DNA of 64,000 nucleotides, taken from positions 218,954-282,953 of the forward strand of contig NZ_JAPMIU010000004.1 in NCBI RefSeq assembly GCF_026410505.1. The letters run 5' to 3'. The notes under the pieces are model-generated. The model was not told the DNA's origin. It worked only from the letters and a program-made list of their open reading frames with translations, and searched no databases. The position numbers and the translations under genes are program-made. Source of the stretch: Frateuria hangzhouensis (GTDB lineage Bacteria; Pseudomonadota; Gammaproteobacteria; Xanthomonadales; Rhodanobacteraceae). Each line of letters begins with the position of its first letter. The first letter of the stretch is position 1. Shown here piece after piece: positions 35,321 through 43,680 of this stretch.

Positions 35321-36604
35321 ATGGAAAAAACCACCAAGCGTGTCGGTGTGATCGGCGGCGTGCGTATTCCGTTCTGTCGCAACAACACCGCGTACGCCGA
35401 CGTCGGCAACTTCGGCATGTCGGTGAAGGTGCTCGGCGCACTGGTGGAGCGATACGGTCTGCACGGCGTGGAGCTGGGCGAGGTGGCGCTGGGCGCGGTG
35501 ATCAAGCACGCCGCGGACTGGAACCTCGCGCGCGAGGCGCTGCTCAGTTCCGGCCTGGCCCCGACCACGCCCGGCATCACCACCGCGCGCGCCTGCGGCA
35601 CCTCGCTGGACAACGCCATCATCGTGGCCAACAAGATCGCGGTGGGGCAGATCGAGGCCGGCATTGCCGCCGGCGCCGACACCACCAGCGACGTGCCGAT
35701 CGTCTACGGCGAGCGCCTGCGCAAGCGGCTGCTGGCGATCAACCGCGCCAAGGGCTGGCAGGACAAGCTCGCTGCCGCCACGCGCGGCTTCTCGCCGGCG
35801 GAGCTCAAGCCGTCCTTCCCGGGCGTGGCCGAGCCGCGTACCGGGATGTCGATGGGCGATCACTGCGAGAAGATGGCGCGCGAGTGGCACATCGACCGCG
35901 AGTCGCAGGACCGCGTGGCGCTGGAAAGCCACAAGAAGCTGGCCGCCGCCTACGAGTCCGGCTTCATGGACGACCTGGTGGTGCCCTTCCGCGGCGTCAA
36001 GCGCGACAACATCCTGCGGCCGGACACCAGCATGGAAAAACTGGCCACGCTCAAGCCGGCGTTCGACCGCAGCTCCGGCCACGGCACGCTCACCGCCGGC
36101 AACTCCACGGCGCTCTCCGATGGCGCCGCGGCGGTGCTGCTGGCCGGTGAGGACTGGGCCGCGGCGCGCGGCCTGCCGGTGCAGGCCTGGGTGCGCGATG
36201 CCGAGGTGGCCGCGGTCGACTTCGTGCATGGCGAAGGCCTGCTGATGGCGCCGACCGTGGCGGTGGCGCGGCTGCTGACGCGAAATGGGCTCACGTTGCA
36301 GGACTTCGACTTCTACGAGATCCACGAGGCGTTCGCCGCGCAGGTGCTGTGCACCTTGCGTGCATGGGAAAGTGCCGACTACTGCCGCAGCCGGCTGGGC
36401 CTCGACGCGCCGCTGGGCAGCATCGATCCGGCCAAACTCAACGTGCACGGCTCCAGCCTCGCCGTCGGCCACCCGTTCGCCGCTACCGGCGCGCGGCTGG
36501 TCGCCACGCTGGCCAAGGAGCTGGCGCAGAAGGGCAGCGGCCGGGGCCTGATCTCGATCTGCACCGCCGGCGGCATGGGCGTGGTGGCGATCCTGGAGCG
36601 CTGA
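35321..36604 (+). CDS. Acetyl-CoA C-acyltransferase (FadI-like thiolase)
   Basis: 427 aa thiolase; the length and sequence style are those of FadI rather than of the 390-residue biosynthetic thiolases. The catalytic residues are in place: acyl-accepting Cys92 in RACGTSLDNAI, His335 in EIHEAFAAQ, a second His in NVHGSSLAVGHPFAATGAR, and Cys414 in CTAGGMGV. It would perform the last step of beta-oxidation or acetoacetyl-CoA turnover. The hydratase/dehydrogenase partner (FadJ/FadB) is not adjacent. Confidence 0.9.
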   Translation: MEKTTKRVGVIGGVRIPFCRNNTAYADVGNFGMSVKVLGALVERYGLHGVELGEVALGAVIKHAADWNLAREALLSSGLAPTTPGITTARACGTSLDNAIIVANKIAVGQIEAGIAAGADTTSDVPIVYGERLRKRLLAINRAKGWQDKLAAATRGFSPAELKPSFPGVAEPRTGMSMGDHCEKMAREWHIDRESQDRVALESHKKLAAAYESGFMDDLVVPFRGVKRDNILRPDTSMEKLATLKPAFDRSSGHGTLTAGNSTALSDGAAAVLLAGEDWAAARGLPVQAWVRDAEVAAVDFVHGEGLLMAPTVAVARLLTRNGLTLQDFDFYEIHEAFAAQVLCTLRAWESADYCRSRLGLDAPLGSIDPAKLNVHGSSLAVGHPFAATGARLVATLAKELAQKGSGRGLISICTAGGMGVVAILER

Positions 36605-36619
36605 GCCGCGCGAGCTGCC

Positions 36620-37129
36620 ATGCCGCGACTGCGCGTCAGCACTACCCTGAGCCTGCTGGCCCTGCTCGTCGGCATCGGTGGAACCCACTGGCTGAGCGGC
36701 TTCACCGACGACTGGACCGGCCCGCGCACGCGGCCGGCAGCCCCGATCGCAGTCCGGCCTCATCGCCGCCACGTGCACCCTCGTTCGCATGCGCCGCCGC
36801 GCGTGGTCGGTGCGCTGCCGGACACGGTAGTGTCTGCCACGCCGGCGGCGCCGCCGGCGTTGGTCCCGCTGGATACGCCGCCGGGCCCATCCTCGTGGGC
36901 CGAATTGCGCGGTCATCTGGACGGCCGCGTCATCCTCGATGTCGCCACTGACGGCAGCGGCCGCGTGGTCGGCGTGCGCGTCGCGCAGTCCAGCGGCGAT
37001 CCGGTGCTCGACGCGCACGCCGTGGCCACCGTCCGCCGCTGGCGCTTCGCCGTGCCGGCCGGCATGGCGGGCGTGCACGGCGAACTGCCGATGCGTTTCG
37101 ATAGCCGCGCCCCGGCCACCCCGCCGTAA
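36620..37129 (+). CDS. Small TonB-like (energy transducer TonB C-terminal) protein
   Basis: 169 aa: one N-terminal membrane helix (LSLLALLVGIGGTHWL), a proline/histidine/arginine-rich middle part (40-85) and a TonB C-terminal domain (LDGRVILDVATDGSGRVV; SSGDPVLDAHAVATVRRWRF). Such short TonB-family proteins occur without ExbBD in xanthomonads. It starts 15 bases after the thiolase stop, so it may be cotranscribed, though no functional link is obvious. Its ability to energise a receptor is uncertain. Confidence 0.8.
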   Translation: MPRLRVSTTLSLLALLVGIGGTHWLSGFTDDWTGPRTRPAAPIAVRPHRRHVHPRSHAPPRVVGALPDTVVSATPAAPPALVPLDTPPGPSSWAELRGHLDGRVILDVATDGSGRVVGVRVAQSSGDPVLDAHAVATVRRWRFAVPAGMAGVHGELPMRFDSRAPATPP

Positions 37130-37145
37130 CAGGGAAGGCGCGGTG

Positions 37146-39044
37146 TCAGAGGATCCCGCTGGCGCTCGACCCGAACGCGGTGATCAACCGCGTGTAGATC
37201 AGCTTCGGCGACAACGCCACGTCCGGGAAATCGCCCACCGGTTCGTAGCAGCTGTAGAACGCCGGATCGCTCGGCCGCATCGGCGTGCAGCCTTCCTTGA
37301 GCTGGTAGCTGGTGGCGTAGCGGTAGGGCCAGAAATCGAATAGCGGCAGGCTCTCGGAGATGTCGCCGATGGCCTGGTTGAGCTTGGTCAACAGCGGCAC
37401 CACCGGCCGCCGCGGCGCGATCACCCAGGCGTTCCGCGGCCGGATGTCGCGCAGGATCGCGCGGCGCAGTTGTTCGGCGAAGCGGCGGTCGTAGACGATC
37501 ACGCCGGCCTCGGTGTTGTAGTGGTCCGAGCGCGGATCGAAATTGTGCGAGCCGACCATCGCGAAGCGATCGTCCACCACGATCGACTTGGCGTGCAGCG
37601 CGAAGCGGCGGCCCTCGCTGACCAGCGGCGCGGGGCGCCGGCTGCTGCCGTGGCTGCCGAGCAGGCCGCGGACCTCGGTGCCGACATAGCGCTCCGAGGC
37701 ATCGTGCGCGGGATCGCCGCTGGCGCGCGCGCCCTCGCCGACCCATTCCAGGCTGGCGCGGGCGTTGGCCGCGGCGGCATCGGACGCGTGCGGCTTCAGT
37801 TCGTAGATCTCGAAGCCGTAATCCTTCAGGTAGCGCTTGCGGTGCTTGTAGGACACCGCATACACCGCGAACGCGTCGGTGGAGGCCAGCGAGTTGGTCG
37901 ACACCACGATGCGCGGTGGCGGCGTCAGCTGGTGCAGATACTCGAAGATCCGCCGCGCGCGCCGGCTCATGACCAGGTAGGGCGTCTGCAGTACCACTTC
38001 CTGGCGGGCCGAGCCGACCATCTGCATGACGTGTGCGGTGAACTGGCGCGCCTGGCGCTTGAGCGGCTGATCGGTCTTGCCCGGCAGGTCGCTGAAGAAT
38101 TCGACCTTGCCGGCCTGCAGGCTGTCGGCCAGCACGTGCGCGCGCAGCCAGGCGCCGTCGTCGGCCTCCTGCTCCACGCGATAGACCCGTTGCGGGTGGT
38201 CGTACTCCGGCGCCGGCCAGCCGGGAGCGGCCGGGTGCGCCAGGATGTAGTGGTTGACGTCGCGCAGGTGGGTCAGCGGCACCGAGCGCTTGTGCCGCCA
38301 GAACAGCGCGAAGCTCTCGGCCATGGACTGCGCGGCCGGCCCGCCGACCAGCACGTCGCGGTCGACGTAGTCGAAGTCGTCGTCCCAGTCGAAGTAGCGG
38401 TCCTGGTAGTTGCGCCCGCCGGTGATGCCGGCCGTGCCGTCCACCACCAGCACCTTGTTGTGCATGCGCTGATTGAAGCGGAAGAAGCAGCAGGCGATGC
38501 CGGCCGCCCATTCCAGCGGCGAAGTACTCGCTTCGTGGAAGGTGGGGTTGTACAGCCGCACCTGCAGGTTCGGGCTGGCGCGGGCGAGCCGGTCCAGTAC
38601 CGCCAGGTCGCCGAAGGAGAACAGCTGGTCGGCCAGGATCCGCACCCGCACGCCGCGGCGCGCGGCCCGCACCAGCTCGTCCAGCACCAGCTGGCCGACG
38701 TCGTCCTGGTCCCAGATGTAGGTCTGCACGTCGATCGTGCGCCGCGCCGCGCGGATCAGGCTCAGCCGCGCCACCAGTGCCGGTTCGCTGGCGCCCAGCA
38801 GCGCCACCAGGTGATGCGGCCGCGCGGGCGTCGAGGCGCCCAGCGCCCGGGTCGCCGCGTCGAGCAGCGGCGAGGGCTGCGCGCAACGGTCGGCGCGGCT
38901 GCAGGCGGAGGCGTCGGGCGTCGTGGCCGCGACCACCGCGTCCGCGCGGCGGATCTGTGCGCGCGATAGCGTGCAGCCGTCGAGCAGCACGGTGGCGGCG
39001 AGCAGGAAAAACAGGGCGAGGCGGGGCAAGGGCATGCCGCCCAT
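37146..39044 (-). CDS. Phospholipase D family lipoprotein (ClsC-like)
   Basis: 632 aa with a lipoprotein signal (LALFFLLAATVLLDGC; Cys24 from ATG 39044, an ATG at 39035 is also possible). Two HKD motifs are complete: RMHNKVLVVDGTAGITGGRN and LHAKSIVVDDRFAMVGSHNF. The block TIDVQTYIWDQDDVG near residue 120 is typical of the cardiolipin-synthase C/YmdC group. It could make or remodel cardiolipin from the periplasmic face or act as a phospholipase. It has no ymdB partner here. Convergent with the TonB-like gene. Confidence 0.87.
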   Translation of the reverse strand: MGGMPLPRLALFFLLAATVLLDGCTLSRAQIRRADAVVAATTPDASACSRADRCAQPSPLLDAATRALGASTPARPHHLVALLGASEPALVARLSLIRAARRTIDVQTYIWDQDDVGQLVLDELVRAARRGVRVRILADQLFSFGDLAVLDRLARASPNLQVRLYNPTFHEASTSPLEWAAGIACCFFRFNQRMHNKVLVVDGTAGITGGRNYQDRYFDWDDDFDYVDRDVLVGGPAAQSMAESFALFWRHKRSVPLTHLRDVNHYILAHPAAPGWPAPEYDHPQRVYRVEQEADDGAWLRAHVLADSLQAGKVEFFSDLPGKTDQPLKRQARQFTAHVMQMVGSARQEVVLQTPYLVMSRRARRIFEYLHQLTPPPRIVVSTNSLASTDAFAVYAVSYKHRKRYLKDYGFEIYELKPHASDAAAANARASLEWVGEGARASGDPAHDASERYVGTEVRGLLGSHGSSRRPAPLVSEGRRFALHAKSIVVDDRFAMVGSHNFDPRSDHYNTEAGVIVYDRRFAEQLRRAILRDIRPRNAWVIAPRRPVVPLLTKLNQAIGDISESLPLFDFWPYRYATSYQLKEGCTPMRPSDPAFYSCYEPVGDFPDVALSPKLIYTRLITAFGSSASGIL

Positions 39045-39117
39045 GATACGGGCGGCGCCGCGTGCGTTCAGGGAACGGCGTCCGCACGGCGCGCCCGGAA
39101 CGGACGCGTTGCGCGCC

Positions 39118-39672
39118 TCACTCGGGCTGGCGGGCGATCGCGATGGACAGCGCCAGTTGCACGTGGTCCGAGAGCACGGCGTGGTGGCCGGTCATGCCGA
39201 ACTCGCTGCGCCGCAGTTCGCCGCGCGCCTCGATCAGGCAGGCATCGGCAGTACAACGCGCGGGAAGCAACTGGAAACTCACCGGGCGGGTGAAGCCGCG
39301 GAGGGTGAGCTGGCCCGCCAGCGTGCCACCGCCGTCGAGCGTGGCGCGCGATACCGGCGCCGAGACGAAGTGCATGGTCGGGTACTGCGCGGCGTCGAAA
39401 AATTCCTCGTCCAGCACCCAGCGGCGCAGGCGAGACGATTCCATCGAGAGGCTCTTCGCGGCGATGCGGGCGTCCACCACCATGCGGCCATCCTCGCGCG
39501 GCTCGACCGCGCCGGCGACCTGCTCGAAGCGGCCGTGGATGGTATGCACCCACAGCAGGCGCACGCCAAAGTCGACGTGCGAGGGCGCGCTGCGGATGTG
39601 CCATTCGCGCGATGGCGCGGCGTGCCCGGCGAGCGCGAAGGCGACCAGCGCGACGACAGCCGCGCTGCGCAT
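39118..39672 (-). CDS. YceI family periplasmic lipid-binding protein
   Basis: 184 aa with a signal peptide (SAAVVALVAFALAGHA) and the YceI lipocalin-like barrel: HVDFGVRLLWVHTIHGRF, MVVDARIAAKSLSM, DEEFFDAAQYPTMHFVS, LTLRGFTRPVSF, and RRSEFGMTGHHAVLSDHV. These proteins bind isoprenoid-like lipids. ATG at 39672 overlaps the stop of the sixA-like gene as TGATG, a coupled junction. Confidence 0.9.
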   Translation of the reverse strand: MRSAAVVALVAFALAGHAAPSREWHIRSAPSHVDFGVRLLWVHTIHGRFEQVAGAVEPREDGRMVVDARIAAKSLSMESSRLRRWVLDEEFFDAAQYPTMHFVSAPVSRATLDGGGTLAGQLTLRGFTRPVSFQLLPARCTADACLIEARGELRRSEFGMTGHHAVLSDHVQLALSIAIARQPE

Positions 39673-40145
39673 CAAGGCGACCAGAAGGCGTCCAGCCGCG
39701 CGGCGCCCGGTTCCAGGTCCCCCTGCAGGTGCAGCACCGCCAGCCCGGCCGGAGGCATGCCGCGGAATTCATCCGAGCGCCCTTCCACCAGCAAGGCGAC
39801 CAGCCGCTCGAAGCCCGGGTTGTGCCCCACCAGCAGCACGCAACGGGCGTCCGTGTGCTGGTCAAGCAGGGCCAGCAGTTCGCCCGGGGTGGCGTCGTAG
39901 ACCTCCTCGCACAGCCCGATCGCCGCGTTCGGCGCGAAGGCGCGCGTCGCCAGTTCGGCGGTGCGGCGGGCGCGCAGGGCGGGCGAGCACAGCACGCGAT
40001 CGGGCCGCGCACCATGCGAGGCCAGCCAGCGGCCGGCCGCCAGCGCCTCCTGTTCGCCGCGGGGGCTCAGGGCGCGGTCGCGGTCGTCGTCGCCGGAGGC
40101 TTCCGACAAGGCCTCGGCATGTCGCAACAGAATCAGTTCGTGCAT
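39672..40145 (-). CDS. sixA: SixA-like phosphohistidine phosphatase
   Basis: 157 aa histidine phosphatase (phosphoglycerate-mutase fold) of the small SixA type. The phospho-accepting RHG-type motif is LILLRHAEA at the N-terminus, with SPRGEQEA, a second Arg block CSPALRARRTAE and the C-terminal His in LLVGHNPGFERLV. In E. coli, SixA dephosphorylates phosphohistidine on the nitrogen PTS protein NPr. It lies 13 bases after a ParA-like gene and overlaps the yceI-like gene. Confidence 0.88.
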   Translation of the reverse strand: MHELILLRHAEALSEASGDDDRDRALSPRGEQEALAAGRWLASHGARPDRVLCSPALRARRTAELATRAFAPNAAIGLCEEVYDATPGELLALLDQHTDARCVLLVGHNPGFERLVALLVEGRSDEFRGMPPAGLAVLHLQGDLEPGAARLDAFWSP

Positions 40146-40158
40146 GGTATCCCTCGCA

Positions 40159-40788
40159 TCAATGCTGGCGTTTGAGCCAGCGCAGCAGCGGCAGCCAGTC
40201 CTGTTGCTGGCTGCGCACCTGTTCGGAGTGGTAGTCGAAGATGCCCTTGCCAAGGGCGGTGAGCAGCACGTAGGCCTGGCTGTCGCGCAGTTCCGCGACA
40301 ACCGGGAAAGGCGAGGTTTCTGCCAGTTGCGCCAGCGCATCCTGGCTGGCGTGGGTCCACGGCTTGAGGCGGTTGCCGACCAGCGCCACCGGCAGCTTGC
40401 CGCGCTTGATCCGGGCGAAACCGGTCAACTGCTCGATGAAACCCAGCGTGGCATGCAGGTCGAAGGAGGAGGGCAGCACCGGCACCAGCACCGCGTTGGC
40501 CTGTTCGAGTAGCGGTTCGAGCTCGCGCTCGCTGGAGCCGGCCGGGGTGTCGATCAACAGCCGTTCGGTGTCCGGCGGCAGCCGATGCAGGCCGCGTCGG
40601 CCTTCCAGACCCAACACGCCGGGCACGCCCTCCGGCCGCAACGTGGCCCAGCGGTAGCTGGAGCCTTGGCGATCGGTATCGACGATGGCCGTGCGCTTGC
40701 CCTGCTGCGCCCAATGCGACGCCAGCTGGGTGACCAGCGTGCTCTTGCCGCACCCGCCCTTGCTGCATGCCACCAGCACCGTCAGCAT
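40159..40788 (-). CDS. Orphan ParA/MinD-like ATPase
   Basis: 209 aa with the deviant Walker A SKGGCGKST (residues 9-17), the switch I block VDTDRQGSSYRWA and Walker B LLIDTPAGS. The body is short for a chromosomal ParA, close to the small ParA/MipZ/cobyrinate-synthase-like type. The start at 40788 follows GGGGCGG; a longer upstream reading passes through REP DNA. There is no parB or parS-like palindrome nearby. It may position some envelope or protein complex rather than DNA; unknown. Confidence 0.85.
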   Translation of the reverse strand: MLTVLVACSKGGCGKSTLVTQLASHWAQQGKRTAIVDTDRQGSSYRWATLRPEGVPGVLGLEGRRGLHRLPPDTERLLIDTPAGSSERELEPLLEQANAVLVPVLPSSFDLHATLGFIEQLTGFARIKRGKLPVALVGNRLKPWTHASQDALAQLAETSPFPVVAELRDSQAYVLLTALGKGIFDYHSEQVRSQQQDWLPLLRWLKRQH

Positions 40789-40899
40789 CGGACCGCCCCT
40801 GTTCGCCCAAGGTGGGGGCAAGCGTAGCTGGTGGGCGGAGGAACCGCGAGAGGTGGCTTGGACGTCGTGGGTGCCCTGATCACGGCCGGAAGTGCTGCC

Positions 40900-40965
40900 G
40901 TAGGGCGGGCTTCCAATCCACCTGTTCGCTGCGGTGATGCGGTGGTGGGCTGAAGCCCACCCGAC
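40900..40965. repeat. Degenerate REP pair, family A
   Basis: GTAGGGCGGGCTTCCAATCC (decayed palindrome, 40900-40922) and GGTGGGCTGAAGCCCACCC (40944-40962), upstream of the ParA-like gene. Confidence 0.7.
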
Positions 40966-40987
40966 GATCGTCGGCGAGCCGGAGGAT

Positions 40988-42016
40988 TCAGTGCTCCTCG
41001 CCACCGGCCTTGCGCGGCTCCCAGCCGGGCGGCGCGGTGGTGGACACGCCAGCCTCGCGCAGTGCCGCCAGCACCAGGCTCATTTCGGTGCCGCCCCGGC
41101 GGGCCAGCGACAGCAGCTGCCGGGCCCGCGCCTTGTCGGTTTGTGCGCCTGCGGCCAGTCGCGCGAATTGCTGCACCTGCCAGACCAGGTCGCGGCGCTC
41201 GCGCCTGGCCTGTTCGCGTTCGTCCGCGGCGCCGGCGAGCGCCTCGCGCAGATGCAGTCCCAGCGAGCGGGCCAGCGGGCTGGAGCCCCATTCGAGCGTC
41301 TTGCCGAGCCGGCGGCAATCGGCGGCGAGCGACGGGTCCTCGCCGGCGCTGCGGCACAGTTGCGCGGCCGCGTGCAGGGCTGGCTGCGGCTGCGCGCCGG
41401 CGATCCCGAACACGATCATCGCCTGCACGCCAGCGGCGCCCGCAGCGGCCTCGGGGTCGAGCGTGGCGTCCGGTGGCGGCAGCGTGCCCGCGCCGGTGGC
41501 GAGCGCCTGCAGGCTGGTGCCGGTGTAGTCGTCGTAGAGCCCGGCCTGCGCGGCCCGGGTCAGATCGGTGCGGGCATCGTCGTGCTTGTTGTTGCGCACG
41601 TCCTGGCCGAGCTTGAGCAGCCACACCGCGGCGTTGTCCGGCGCCTCCTTCAGCAGCGCGGCGAGAGCCTGCGGATGGGGGCAGGCGTCCGCCTGGGCGT
41701 CGCAATCGGCCAGTTGCACCCAGCGCTGGGCCGGGCCGTGACCCGGCGCGGCCACGGCGCGCTCGATCAGGCTGTGGAAATCGTTGCCGCTGGGCTGGTC
41801 CGGCAGCGGGCGGGCCAGCAATGCCGCGCCCAGCAGAGGCATCGCGTCGGCACGCGGCGCCAGCACGCTGACCAGGTCGCGCTGGAAAGCGATCAGCGCC
41901 GCGTTGCGCGCCTCCTGTGCGGTCGGCTTCGCCGGACTGGCCAGCGCGGTCGAAGGCGCGATACCGACGCCAAAGGCGCACACCAGTGCAAGGCCGAGTT
42001 GACGCAATCCTGGCAT
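40988..42016 (-). CDS. Secreted protein of unknown function, helical-repeat type
   Basis: 342 aa with a signal peptide (LGLALVCAFGVGIAPSTALA). The mature protein is alanine/leucine rich and alpha-helical, with paired cysteines (CDAQADAC; CRSAGED...DCRR) that suggest a periplasmic, possibly TPR- or Sel1-like array; no exact repeat is clear by eye. The start at 42016 follows AAGGAA. No function can be assigned. Confidence 0.65.
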   Translation of the reverse strand: MPGLRQLGLALVCAFGVGIAPSTALASPAKPTAQEARNAALIAFQRDLVSVLAPRADAMPLLGAALLARPLPDQPSGNDFHSLIERAVAAPGHGPAQRWVQLADCDAQADACPHPQALAALLKEAPDNAAVWLLKLGQDVRNNKHDDARTDLTRAAQAGLYDDYTGTSLQALATGAGTLPPPDATLDPEAAAGAAGVQAMIVFGIAGAQPQPALHAAAQLCRSAGEDPSLAADCRRLGKTLEWGSSPLARSLGLHLREALAGAADEREQARRERRDLVWQVQQFARLAAGAQTDKARARQLLSLARRGGTEMSLVLAALREAGVSTTAPPGWEPRKAGGEEH

Positions 42017-42177
42017 CGCGGTTTCCTTGGGGCGAAAGCGGCAGGATAGCGGGCATGGATTAAGCCAGCCTGATCCGCCGGCCGGTCGCCTTGCGCGACG
42101 GCGGGCGTTGGTGGTTAGCATGGCCGCTTCCCCGATGCGTGCTTGCGCGCACCCCCGCGAACGACCGGAGAAATGCC

Positions 42178-42378
42178 GTGATTCAGTTTTCGAGTTGGGC
42201 CGATCCGCAGGCCGCGCCGTGGTTCGTCGGCTGGGGCACGCTGGCGTTGATCAATGCGGGCCTGGCGCAGGGCAAGAATCGCAGCGGCGGACTGTGGTTC
42301 CTGCTCTCGCTGCTGCTCGGGCCGATCGCCACGCTGGTGATCGTGCTGCTGCCGAAGGTGCGGCAGAAGATGTTCTGA
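42178..42378 (+). CDS. Small two-helix membrane protein
   Basis: 66 aa from a GTG start with GGAG seven bases ahead (an ATG at 42173 is out of frame). Two hydrophobic segments flank a basic GKNRSGG turn: WFVGWGTLALINAGLAQ and LWFLLSLLLGPIATLVIVLL. The pattern is common among short bacterial membrane proteins without known role. It reads toward the 3' end of speE. Confidence 0.65.
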   Translation: MIQFSSWADPQAAPWFVGWGTLALINAGLAQGKNRSGGLWFLLSLLLGPIATLVIVLLPKVRQKMF

Positions 42379-42390
42379 CCGCGCCTCGCG

Positions 42391-42411
42391 GTAGGGTGGG
42401 CTTACTCGCCC
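42391..42411. repeat. Partial REP, family A, overlapping the speE stop
   Basis: GTAGGGTGGGCTTACTCGCC: the left half of the family A palindrome runs straight into the speE stop codon (TTA read on the plus strand at 42402). Confidence 0.55.
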
Positions 42412-43253
42412 AGCGCCTCGCGCATGAATTCCGGTTGCGCCAGCGCGCCGCGGTGGGTGTCGGCGTTGTAGTAGCGGGTCGGGAAGTTCTTGCTGATCGC
42501 GCCGCGCTCGCGGAAGCCGGACAGGTCCGCGCCCTTGCGCGCCATCGTGCAGCTCCACCAGCCGGTCGGGTAGCACGGCTGCGGGAAGGGCAGCGTCTTG
42601 ACCGCTGAGAAGCCCGAGGTGCGCATGGCCGAGCGCATCGACTTGATCAGCTCGATGTGCGCCAGCGGCGACTCGCTCTGCTGCACCAGGATGCCGCCGT
42701 GGCGCAGCGCCTTGTGGCAACTGGCGTAGAAGGCCGCATTGAACAGGCCCTCGGCCGGGCCCACCGGATCGGTCGAGTCGACGATGATCAGGTCCAGCGA
42801 ATCGGGCTCGGCCTCGGCCATGTATTTGATGCCGTCGATGAACAGCAGCTCCGCGCGCGGGTCGCCGTTGGACTCGCACAGCTCCGGGAAATACTCCTCG
42901 GCCAGCCGCGTCACGCGCTCGTCGATCTCCACCTGTGCGGCGTGCTCGACTTCCTCGTGCTTGAGTACCTCGCGAAGGGTGCCGCAGTCGCCGCCGCCGA
43001 TGATCACCACGCGCTTGGCGCGCGCATGGGTGAACAGCGCCGGGTGGGTCATCATCTCGTGGTAGAGGAAGTTGTCGCGGCCGGTCAGCATCACGCAGCC
43101 GTCGATGACCATCAGGTTGCCCCAGTCGGTGGTCTGGTAGATCTCGATGGTCTGGAACGGCGTCTTCTCCGCATGCAGCAGTTTTTCCACCCGGAAGCCG
43201 ATGGAGGAGCCGGAGGCCTGGTGGGCCTCGGTGAACCAGCTTGGTTGCGACAT
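42402..43253 (-). CDS. speE: Spermidine synthase (polyamine aminopropyltransferase)
   Basis: 283 aa; transfers aminopropyl from decarboxylated SAM to putrescine. Core motifs: IYQTTDWGNLMVIDG, YHEMMTHPALF (gatekeeping region), VVIIGGGDCGTLREVLKH (nucleotide site), VEIDERV, and the catalytic DSTDPVGPAEGLF. It starts at ATG 43253 after AGGAC. Its stop codon falls inside the end of a family A REP copy (42391-42411). It is divergent from speA, so both polyamine genes share the control region. SpeD is not in the window. Confidence 0.96.
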   Translation of the reverse strand: MSQPSWFTEAHQASGSSIGFRVEKLLHAEKTPFQTIEIYQTTDWGNLMVIDGCVMLTGRDNFLYHEMMTHPALFTHARAKRVVIIGGGDCGTLREVLKHEEVEHAAQVEIDERVTRLAEEYFPELCESNGDPRAELLFIDGIKYMAEAEPDSLDLIIVDSTDPVGPAEGLFNAAFYASCHKALRHGGILVQQSESPLAHIELIKSMRSAMRTSGFSAVKTLPFPQPCYPTGWWSCTMARKGADLSGFRERGAISKNFPTRYYNADTHRGALAQPEFMREALGE

Positions 43254-43680
43254 GGTGCAGTCCTGCAATGGGAGACGTGAAAAGGCCGGCATTGTAGCGG
43301 CAACCGTGCGCAGGCAATGTGCGCGTTGACCGCCCGTTGCCGTCCGGCACCGCTACAATGCGCCTCCGGGTCGGCCGCAAACCGCCCGTTGGAGTTTGGG
43401 CGGTAGAAACGTTCGAGCCGAAAAGTTCGCTGTGCAGGTCCAGTTTTTCGTCGATTCGCCGGCCCATAGTGTTTCTATGGGTCAAGAATTGGCGGAAAGA
43501 TGGGCGCGTACAGCGGGCTTTGCAGCCCGGGCGGCTTCTACCGTCCAGACTCCTGGAGCCCATCCGGCCCCGCGGCGTGCGAGGCTTCCGGCCGGCGGGC
43601 CTTCTGCTCATTCGAGCTTGGCGTCAAGGCTCGCCGCTGCGACGTGCATGGATCCGTTTGCCTTGAAGGAGACCCTTGCC
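43254..43680 (+). promoter_or_regulatory. speE/speA divergent region with a long, hairpin-rich speA leader
   Basis: 427 bases. A -10-like TACAAT lies at 43354-43359 (GCTACAATGCG, with a weak or distant -35 TTGACC at 43326). Beyond it, three strong stem-loops follow one another: ACCGCCC/GGGCGGT (43381-43404), CCCATAG/CTATGGG (43463-43481, 5-base loop) and CGGGCT/AGCCCG (43514-43529, 4-base loop). The speA reading frame is open through much of the leader, but only ATG 43681 has a ribosome site (GAAGGAG). The leader may regulate speA in response to polyamines; not demonstrated. Confidence 0.5.

Noticed and set aside
40159..40788. Plasmid or chromosome partition locus
   Set aside because: The ParA-like ATPase has no ParB and no parS-like palindrome, and it sits in an operon with sixA and yceI.
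43396..43680. 95-residue N-terminal extension of SpeA
   Set aside because: The frame is open, but the extension covers the hairpin-rich leader, has no ribosome site and would exceed the normal SpeA length.
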